Below, piece by piece: positions 8,577 through 14,012 of a DNA stretch of 17,744 nucleotides; within the stretch, counting starts at the first letter, position 1, and the number at the start of each line of letters is the position of its first letter. The notes beneath the pieces are model-generated. The model saw only the letters and a program-made list of their open reading frames with translations, ran no database searches and was not told the origin of the DNA. Position numbers and translations under genes: made by a program. The stretch is from NCBI GenBank assembly GCA_964540605.1, contig CAZINM010000018.1:1-17744 (forward strand), in the 5' to 3' direction. This DNA comes from CAZINM01 sp964540605 (GTDB taxonomy: Bacteria > Patescibacteriota > Dojkabacteria > SC72 > JAHDCA01).

Positions 8577-8592
8577 ACCTCGTCATTCATAA

Positions 8593-8682
8593 ATGTGGAT
8601 AACTCTACCAAGAACAGAGGAACTGGCCCAACTGATAAATAGTTTCGCTATTGTCAGAATAGTAAATATTATGTTAGATTGA
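8593..8682 (+). CDS. Possible 29-codon leader ORF upstream of rpsO
   Basis: ATG 8593 opens a 29-codon frame ending in TGA at 8680-8682, 6 bases before the rpsO ATG and in the same frame as rpsO. It starts about 10 bases after the predicted rpsO transcription start. The peptide begins MWITLPRTEELAQLIN and is amphipathic. It could be a leader peptide coupled to rpsO or a chance open frame in a structured leader. There is no Shine-Dalgarno and no run of one amino acid that would suggest classical attenuation. Confidence 0.25.
   Translation: MWITLPRTEELAQLINSFAIVRIVNIMLD
8632..8657 (+). promoter_or_regulatory. Hairpin in the rpsO mRNA leader, candidate S15 autoregulatory site
   Basis: CTGA (8632-8635) pairs with TCAG (8654-8657), and AATAG (8638-8642) pairs with CTATT (8648-8652), closing a TTTCG loop (8643-8647), with a small internal bulge between the two helices. 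A second small stem is possible just upstream (CAG 8615-8617 with CTG 8632-8634, inner GG/CC), which would be exclusive with the outer pairs. Ribosomal protein S15 is known to repress its own mRNA through leader structures in several bacteria. That this leader does so is inference. Confidence 0.4.
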
Positions 8683-8688
8683 TATACA

Positions 8689-8952
8689 ATGTCTTTGACA
8701 CTAGAAGTAAAAAAAGAAATTATAGAAAAGTTCGCAGTTCACGAAGGTGATACTGGTTCTCCTGAGGTTCAAATTGCGCTATTAACAAAGCGAATTGAGA
8801 GCCTAAGTGAGCACTTAAAAGATCACAAGAAAGATAATCACTCTAGAAAAGGACTTCTTCAAATGGTTGGGAAAAGAAGAAGACTTATTGAATATCTTAA
8901 GAGTACAGACTCTGACAGATATACTAAATTAGCGAAAGAGTTGAAGCTTTAA
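8689..8952 (+). CDS. rpsO: 30S ribosomal protein S15
   Basis: An 87-residue protein of normal length for S15, which binds the helix 20-21-22 junction of 16S rRNA and is a primary binder in assembly of the 30S platform. Family blocks are clear: HEGDTGSPEVQIALLTKRI (about 18-36), LSEHLKDHKKDNHSRKGLL (about 39-57) and GKRRRLIEYLK (about 61-71). The start ATG 8689 matches the usual N-terminus (MSLT..K..II). No Shine-Dalgarno is present. It has its own promoter and a structured leader of about 105 bases and stands before pnp, as in many bacteria, with a 135-base spacer that has two small hairpins. Confidence 0.97.
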   Translation: MSLTLEVKKEIIEKFAVHEGDTGSPEVQIALLTKRIESLSEHLKDHKKDNHSRKGLLQMVGKRRRLIEYLKSTDSDRYTKLAKELKL

Positions 8953-8991
8953 TACTCTTAAAGAACCTTCCTAAAAAATATACTTCCACTA

Positions 8992-9041
8992 GAGCATTAA
9001 TTGCTCATTTCTGTTATCATCTACTCAGATTATTTCCTGAG
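8992..9041 (+). promoter_or_regulatory. Two small hairpins in the rpsO-pnp spacer
   Basis: GAGCA (8992-8996) pairs with TGCTC (9002-9006), and CTCAG (9024-9028) pairs with CTGAG (9037-9041). Each has 5 base pairs. Neither has a following U-tract, so they are not good terminators. In enterobacteria the pnp leader has a hairpin cut by RNase III that serves autoregulation; a similar processing role here is only a possibility. No clear pnp promoter is seen in 8953-9087. Confidence 0.3.
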
Positions 9042-9087
9042 AATGTTCGCAGGATATTAGATAATATTATTAGTTAATTATTTTTAT

Positions 9088-11190
9088 ATGTTCAATGAAA
9101 TTAAACATGAGTTCGAGATAGATGGAGTAAAATGTTATTTCTCGACTAAAAAGTTTGCACCTAGATCCCAGGTTGCAGTTATGGCTCAAATGGGAGAAAC
9201 AGTTGTATTAGCAACCGTTAATGCAGCACCTCCAATGGGAGATGTAGATTATTTTCCTTTACAAGTGGAATATATCGAGAAAATGTATGCTGCTGGTAAG
9301 ATCTCTGGCTCAAGATTTGTCAAAAGAGATAGATTCCCAAGTGATGATGCAACATTGAAAGCAAGGATCATTGATAGATCATTTAGACCTAGGTTCCCGT
9401 CAGATTATAGGAACGAAGTACAAATAATCTTAAAAGTAATGTCTTACGATCCACAAAGTGATCCTGTTATTATTGGTGTAAATGCTGTGTCAGCAGCTCT
9501 TCTTCTTTCAAAGTGTCCATTTGGTGCTCCTGTAGCCTGTGTAAGAGTAGGTTATAAAGATGAGAAATTCTTTCAATTCAATAGCCATGTAGATAGGGAT
9601 GATATTGAAGATTCTAAACTCGATCTGGTTTTAGCAGGTGATGAGAATGGTTTGATCACAAACATTGATTCAAATGCTTATGAAATAACTGAGGAGAAAT
9701 ATATCGAGGCAATGGAAGCTGGTATTGAAATGATGAGACCTTGGATAGAAGCTCAAAAGAAATTTGTAGAGATGAATGATCCTGTTGAAAAAGATGAATA
9801 TGAACCTTACATTGTTCCTGAAGAATTATTGAATGAAGTAAAAGAGAAGTATTCTGAAAGGATTGCAGGGAACATCTTATTAAAAACTTGGAGAGAAGAG
9901 AAAGATCAAACATTAGCTGAAATGAATGAAGAGTATTCAGGTGCATACTCAAAGAAACAACTCGATGATGCCTATGAATACGTTGCCAAACATGAATTAA
10001 GAGCTTTGATCTTACATAAAGGTAAGAGAGCTGATGGTAGACAGTTAGATGAGATAAGACCTTTAGATTACGAGATAGCACTCTTGCCGAGAGTTCACGG
10101 TTCGGGTTTATTCCAAAGAGGAAGGACTCAAGTTCTAACTACAGTGACTTTAGGAAGTATTAGGAATCAAATGCTAGTCGATGATATGACAGGCGAAGAT
10201 GTACGAAGATACATGCATTACTATGTCGAGGGTCCTTATAGTTTGGGTGAATCAGGAAGATTTAAATATATTCCTGGAAGACGAGAAATTGGACATGGTG
10301 CACTTGCTGAGAAAGCTTTATATCCAGTATTACCATCAGTTGAAGAGTTCCCATACACGATCATTCTTATGAGCGAGATCCTGTCTGAAGAGGGATCTAG
10401 TTCAATGGGTTCAACATGTGGTTCAACATTAGCTTTGATGGATGCTGGTGTACCAATTAAAAAACCAGTTGCAGGAATTGCAATTGGTGTGATCATGGAC
10501 GAAGAGACTTCTGAATTCAAGGTCATAACGGATATCAAGGATATGGAAGATTTCTACGGATTCATGGATTTCAAAGTTGCCGGTACTAGAGATGGAGTAA
10601 CTGCTATTCAAATGGATACAAAGGCTTTCGGATTACCTATTGAAGTCTTTAAAGAGGCTTTCGTTAGTGCTAAGAAAGCGAGATTACAAATATTAGATGG
10701 TATGTATGAAGTAATTTCTAAGCCTAGAGAAGAATTGTCAGAGCATGCACCTCGAGTTGAAGTACTTAAGATCCCTGTAGCAAAGATTGGTGAACTGATC
10801 GGTCCTGGAGGAAAGAATATCAAAAAGATAATCGAAGAAACTGGAGCAGAATTGAATGTTGAGGATGATGGAACAGTTCAGATATTTGCAGTAGATGATG
10901 AATCCTTAGAACAAGCTAGACAAGAGGTTGCAGGTTACGCATTTGAACCTGAAGTTGGTAAAGTTTATGCAGGTACAGTTTCAAAGATAGTTGAATTCGG
11001 AGCATTTATCAGACTCGCTCCAAGTGTTGAGGGTCTGCTTCATGTATCTGAGATCTCTGATTCTTTTGTAAAAGATGTAAATGAACATTTGAAGGAAGGT
11101 CAGAGTGTCGAAGTGAAAGTTTTAGCTATCGATCCTTCTGGAAAAATGAAGCTAAGCTTGAAAGCTGCAAAAAAAGATGCTGGGAAATAA
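9088..11190 (+). CDS. pnp: Polyribonucleotide nucleotidyltransferase (PNPase)
   Basis: PNPase degrades RNA 3' to 5' by phosphorolysis and can add tails. This 700-residue protein has the full order: first RNase PH domain (about 10-220), helical linker (about 240-310), second RNase PH domain (about 320-545), KH domain with GPGG loop at 572-575, and S1 domain (624-693). The phosphate-binding serines S437-S439 (SSSMGST) are kept. The catalytic set equivalent to E. coli D486, D492 and K494 is present as D488, D494 and K496. The normally conserved GDMDFK reads GFMDFK, so one Asp next to the catalytic site is Phe492. ATG 9088 has no Shine-Dalgarno. A strong hairpin terminator follows 25 bases after the stop. 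Confidence 0.97.
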   Translation: MFNEIKHEFEIDGVKCYFSTKKFAPRSQVAVMAQMGETVVLATVNAAPPMGDVDYFPLQVEYIEKMYAAGKISGSRFVKRDRFPSDDATLKARIIDRSFRPRFPSDYRNEVQIILKVMSYDPQSDPVIIGVNAVSAALLLSKCPFGAPVACVRVGYKDEKFFQFNSHVDRDDIEDSKLDLVLAGDENGLITNIDSNAYEITEEKYIEAMEAGIEMMRPWIEAQKKFVEMNDPVEKDEYEPYIVPEELLNEVKEKYSERIAGNILLKTWREEKDQTLAEMNEEYSGAYSKKQLDDAYEYVAKHELRALILHKGKRADGRQLDEIRPLDYEIALLPRVHGSGLFQRGRTQVLTTVTLGSIRNQMLVDDMTGEDVRRYMHYYVEGPYSLGESGRFKYIPGRREIGHGALAEKALYPVLPSVEEFPYTIILMSEILSEEGSSSMGSTCGSTLALMDAGVPIKKPVAGIAIGVIMDEETSEFKVITDIKDMEDFYGFMDFKVAGTRDGVTAIQMDTKAFGLPIEVFKEAFVSAKKARLQILDGMYEVISKPREELSEHAPRVEVLKIPVAKIGELIGPGGKNIKKIIEETGAELNVEDDGTVQIFAVDDESLEQARQEVAGYAFEPEVGKVYAGTVSKIVEFGAFIRLAPSVEGLLHVSEISDSFVKDVNEHLKEGQSVEVKVLAIDPSGKMKLSLKAAKKDAGK

Positions 11191-11215
11191 TTGTATTTAA
11201 GGGATAAGTGAATGT

Positions 11216-11244
11216 AAAAGGACAGCAAAAGCTGTCCTTTTTTT
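11216..11244. terminator. Bidirectional terminator between pnp and rsmB
   Basis: AAAAGGACAGC (11216-11226) and GCTGTCCTTTT (11231-11241) form a perfect 11-bp stem with an AAAA loop, followed by more T residues to 11244. The A-run on the left gives a U-tract on the minus strand, so it can serve both pnp and the convergent methyltransferase operon. Confidence 0.9.
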
Positions 11245-11282
11245 GTCTATTACATTTACTGATATATTTTGTTTTTATTCGA

Positions 11283-12308
11283 CTACACTTTTGTGATTTT
11301 TGCAACAAAAAAGCCTTGCATCAATTCTGAAGGTAGAATTCGTACAGCAAGTTTTAGATCTGAACTGTAGCTATTTCCACTCCATTTAGTTATTCCTGGT
11401 GTCGTTATCTTCTTGTAATCTGAGAAAGCTTCAGTTGCCACTGTCTCAATAGGTAAAACTTTCGAATTTGATCTCATATTAAGAAGAAAACTTACCACAA
11501 CCTCATTTTCTTCAGGCTCTAAAGTACAAGTCGAGTATATTAAAGTTCCACCCTTTTTTAATGAATCAAAAGCCGAAAGTATTAGTTCTTCTTGAATTCT
11601 CCTCATAACTTTAACTTTCTTAATACTCCAAAATCTTAGTGGATTTTCTCCTTTTAGATATATTAAGCCCTCTCCACTACATGGTGCATCAAGTAATACC
11701 TTATTGTAGTGATCAGGAGTGACTTTACCTATTAGACTTCCATCGTTTTGTGATATCCCAACATTTTTACAATGAAACTGCCTTAATACATTTTGTAGTT
11801 TACTAAGTCTTCTAAAATCCTCCTCATTTGCAACTATTTCAGCGTTATCATTTACCATCGAACAAATCATGGTGGTTTTACTTCCTGGAGCTGCACACAT
11901 GTCTAAGATCTTTTCTCCTTGTTGCGGACCTAACTCTACCACAGGCAACATACTGGAGAGATTCTGTATATAAAAAAGTCCTCTTTTATATTCATGCATC
12001 TCACCAAGATCAGATTTATCTGAATTTAAAACGATATAAGTATCAGGAGACCAGCCAACTTTATCTAATTCCAATCCTTTACTTCTTAGTAAATGTAGTA
12101 TCTTTGAAGGTTCATCTGCTAGATTATTCAGTCTGATAATAGATAATATCCTTTGACTAAACATTGGGATAATACTTTTGGTTGGCACCATTAGAATACT
12201 TGCCATTCTAGAAGCAAAAATATCCTGTTTAGTGAAAAATCTCTCTTTAAAGTTTTTTCTTTTCCTACTATCTCTTCTTTTTGATATTCTTCTTTTGATC
12301 TTTCTCAT
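11283..12308 (-). CDS. RsmB/RsmF-type rRNA (cytosine-C5)-methyltransferase (NOL1/NOP2/sun family)
   Basis: A 341-residue SAM-dependent RNA m5C methyltransferase. Motif I is LDMCAAPGSKT (135-145). The two active-site cysteines are in DAPCSG (Cys210, motif IV) and STCTLEPEENE (Cys261, motif VI, the nucleophile in this family). The C-terminus AVRILPSELMQGFFVAKI is typical. There is no NusB-like N-terminal domain as in E. coli RsmB. Residues 1-22 are very basic and about 60-115 resemble the small N-terminal domain of RsmF/YebU-type enzymes, so the target could be 16S C967, C1407 or another cytosine. The start codon overlaps the rsmE stop (ATGA), so the two are probably translated from one mRNA. 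Its 3' end shares the bidirectional terminator with pnp. Confidence 0.9.
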   Translation of the reverse strand: MRKIKRRISKRRDSRKRKNFKERFFTKQDIFASRMASILMVPTKSIIPMFSQRILSIIRLNNLADEPSKILHLLRSKGLELDKVGWSPDTYIVLNSDKSDLGEMHEYKRGLFYIQNLSSMLPVVELGPQQGEKILDMCAAPGSKTTMICSMVNDNAEIVANEEDFRRLSKLQNVLRQFHCKNVGISQNDGSLIGKVTPDHYNKVLLDAPCSGEGLIYLKGENPLRFWSIKKVKVMRRIQEELILSAFDSLKKGGTLIYSTCTLEPEENEVVVSFLLNMRSNSKVLPIETVATEAFSDYKKITTPGITKWSGNSYSSDLKLAVRILPSELMQGFFVAKITKV

Positions 12309-13039
12309 AAACTACCAATGTAAAATTTAATTATAGCTATTACAACAGGAGCAACTGTTTCTGCTCGCAAAATTGATTCTCCTAAAGATATGAAATCAAA
12401 ATTGTTCTTTTTCATAAATAAAATGTCGCTTGGGGAGAAGCCTTTCTCTGGTCCGACAGCAATTAAAAAATTCGTATCTTCTTTTCTCTGTCGTTTCAAG
12501 TACTCATGTAACTTCATTTTTGATATGTTCTCTGTAGTTAAGCAGATTTTTGAATACTCTTTCTTATCCTCAAGATCTAACTCATTTAATCTATAGATAT
12601 TATTGCTTATCGAAATCTCATCTTGTCGTAAAGATTGTTCTTTAGCTTCTCTTATGCATTTTCTCCAACCATTGATCAGCCTATTATCTATATGTTTTTT
12701 ACTCTCAGATAGCTCAGTTATAACAGGAATTATTTCATTAACACCGGTCTCAACAGATTTTTCAATGCAGTACTGCATTCTATCTTCTTTAATTATTGAT
12801 TGAATTAAAGCTATACTTCCGACATTTGAACTTGATCCTATAATCTTTAGAACTTCGATCTCTATACCGGAATTACTTATATGCACAACTTGTGACAGGA
12901 ATGTCCCATTAGGAGCAATTGTTTTAATTGGATCTTCAATATTAATTTTTCCTAAATTTTGTAAAACTGAGCTCTCTTTATCAGAGATATTGTGAACCTC
13001 TCCTACGCTTATTTTGTGTCTTATATATACAGTTTCCAT
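12305..13039 (-). CDS. rsmE: 16S rRNA (uracil-1498-N3)-methyltransferase RsmE
   Basis: A 244-residue SPOUT-class methyltransferase that modifies U1498 of 16S rRNA. It has an N-terminal PUA-like part (about 1-70), then IEKSVETGVNEIIPV, REAKEQSLRQ (130-139, the family's EQS.R), VGPEKGFS (195-202) and LGESILRAETVAPVV (219-233), which form the trefoil-knot SAM site. The usual GPEGG reads GPEKG, with Lys199 in place of a Gly. It is the first gene of a two-gene minus-strand operon with the m5C methyltransferase (ATGA overlap). Upstream on the minus strand there is a -10-like TATGAT (plus-strand 13051-13056), 11 bases before the ATG, which would give a leader of only about 5 bases; no good -35 is seen. 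Confidence 0.93.
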   Translation of the reverse strand: METVYIRHKISVGEVHNISDKESSVLQNLGKINIEDPIKTIAPNGTFLSQVVHISNSGIEIEVLKIIGSSSNVGSIALIQSIIKEDRMQYCIEKSVETGVNEIIPVITELSESKKHIDNRLINGWRKCIREAKEQSLRQDEISISNNIYRLNELDLEDKKEYSKICLTTENISKMKLHEYLKRQRKEDTNFLIAVGPEKGFSPSDILFMKKNNFDFISLGESILRAETVAPVVIAIIKFYIGSL

Positions 13040-13078
13040 TGCCCAATCATATCATAGTTACCGGTTTTATACTTTTAT

Positions 13079-13090
13079 ATTAAGCTTAAT
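13079..13090. promoter_or_regulatory. 12-bp palindrome in the rsmE/lipoprotein divergent intergenic region
   Basis: ATTAAGCTTAAT is a perfect 12-bp palindrome placed one base before TATAAT (13092-13097), with a second TATAAT at 13100-13105. It occupies the -35 region of the lipoprotein gene. It could be an operator, but AT-rich palindromes arise often by chance in this base composition. Confidence 0.3.
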
Positions 13091-13091
13091 G

Positions 13092-13105
13092 TATAATCTT
13101 ATAAT
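13092..13105 (+). promoter_or_regulatory. Tandem -10 elements before the lipoprotein gene
   Basis: Two consensus TATAAT hexamers lie at 13092-13097 and 13100-13105. No matching -35 is found at 16-18 bases for either. Initiation from the second would start near 13112, leaving a leader of about 13 bases that includes AAAGAG just before the GTG. Confidence 0.4.
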
Positions 13106-13125
13106 AAATTTTTCTATCTAAAGAG

Positions 13126-13557
13126 GTGCGATCTATCAATTTACAGAAACTTTTCGTTTTTATCATATTACTAATATCAGGTTTGATCCTTTCTGGTTGT
13201 ACTCCAACAAACCAATTCTTTTATGCGTATGAGAAAGGAGATTGTCTTTCAAATAGATTCGATGAGATCGATGATGAACTAGATCTAAGATTCGAATGGA
13301 AGTATGACAGTCTGTATATTAGATGGAATGAATATGATGGAGATAGCTTTTATGGTTACTACCTTATGCGCGATGAAACAGATACCTGTCCATATTATTT
13401 CAATGGTGCAGATTATCATGAATATGTATCAAAAAGAATTACTACGCTGTATCCAGATGATGTAGAAAGCGGTAGTGAGTATTATTATCGTTTATGTGTT
13501 AGACACGAAGATAAAAGTGTAGATTGTGGATCAGTATTTAAAGTGGAAGTATATTGA
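13126..13557 (+). CDS. Small lipoprotein with an FN3-like domain
   Basis: A 143-residue protein with a GTG start. A basic start and hydrophobic stretch (about 8-21) lead to the lipobox LSGC (22-25), so Cys25 would be lipidated and the protein held on the outer face of the membrane. The mature part reads like one FN3-type sandwich: LDLRFEWKYDSLYIRWNEYDG (strands A-C), a Tyr-rich middle (GYYLMRD), and SGSEYYYRLCVRH (strand F). Three mature cysteines besides Cys25 (in DTCPYY, RLCVR and VDCGS) could form disulfides. I recognise no enzyme motif. It begins the plus-strand run of envelope genes and diverges from rsmE. GTG 13126 is chosen because it places a short basic n-region before the signal and follows AAAGA; no ATG fits. 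Confidence 0.75.
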   Translation: MRSINLQKLFVFIILLISGLILSGCTPTNQFFYAYEKGDCLSNRFDEIDDELDLRFEWKYDSLYIRWNEYDGDSFYGYYLMRDETDTCPYYFNGADYHEYVSKRITTLYPDDVESGSEYYYRLCVRHEDKSVDCGSVFKVEVY

Positions 13558-13623
13558 TCCTGTACATTTACTTTACTGTCAACATCTAATATCATAAAAA
13601 GATAAATTGATTTAAACATATTC

Positions 13624-13962
13624 ATGGATCAAAATACGATTCCAGCACTTTTTTGGATGGTAATTATCTTCGGTTTATCTGTTCTACTTGGATTGATCCT
13701 TTACTATCTAGCAATGTTGCTAAAGGATAGTAGAGAGACAGTGAAAGAAGTTACAAAAACTGTTTCAAAATCTAACAAACTTCTTGATGAGGTGGATGAG
13801 GTTGTTGTTGACGCTAAAGAGTCAGTAAAACTATTTAAAGAAACGGCAACAGAAATAAATAAATCCATTGTTATGCCTGTTAGGTCAATTGGATCTGTTC
13901 TATATACTATTTCAGGTTTCCTTAATGGATTGACCTCAAGAGATACAGATGGTGACGAATAA
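13624..13962 (+). CDS. Membrane-anchored coiled-coil protein (DUF948-like)
   Basis: A 112-residue protein with one membrane helix (about 10-33), followed by a heptad-patterned helix (about 36-80; Val/Leu/Ile repeats in VKEVTKTVSKSNKLLDEVDE and onward) and a second mildly hydrophobic helix (about 83-102). The layout matches small DUF948-like bacterial proteins, whose role is not established. It may form oligomers at the membrane, with the coiled coil probably cytoplasmic if the short uncharged N-terminus is outside. It lies 66 bases after the lipoprotein and 50 bases before the next envelope gene, so co-expression is likely. No Shine-Dalgarno is visible. Confidence 0.65.
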   Translation: MDQNTIPALFWMVIIFGLSVLLGLILYYLAMLLKDSRETVKEVTKTVSKSNKLLDEVDEVVVDAKESVKLFKETATEINKSIVMPVRSIGSVLYTISGFLNGLTSRDTDGDE

Positions 13963-13972
13963 TAAATTATCG

Positions 13973-14001
13973 TTACGCTGTAAGCAGTCATGATGTATCA
14001 T
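13973..14001 (+). promoter_or_regulatory. Candidate promoter for the duplicated-FN3 surface protein
   Basis: TTACGC (13973-13978) and TATCAT (13996-14001) are 17 bases apart. The +1 would be near 14008, giving a leader of about 5 bases before ATG 14013. If so, the AGGA at 14003-14006 would lie largely outside the mRNA; if transcription comes from upstream, AGGA could instead act as a Shine-Dalgarno. Confidence 0.35.
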
Positions 14002-14012
14002 AAGGATATCTT

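Noticed and set aside
8617..8640. Resemblance to the SAM-I riboswitch P2 region (GAGGAACTGGCCC compared with GAGGGACTGGCCC)
   Set aside because: The rest of the SAM-I core is missing: no GGCAACC, no k-turn TGA pairing and no P1 closing helix in the right place. The gene downstream is rpsO, not a sulfur-metabolism gene.
9656..10081. 141-codon minus-strand frame inside pnp and similar antisense frames elsewhere
   Set aside because: They are shadows of conserved genes on the other strand, with compositions dominated by Leu/Ser/His/Ile as expected from reverse reading.
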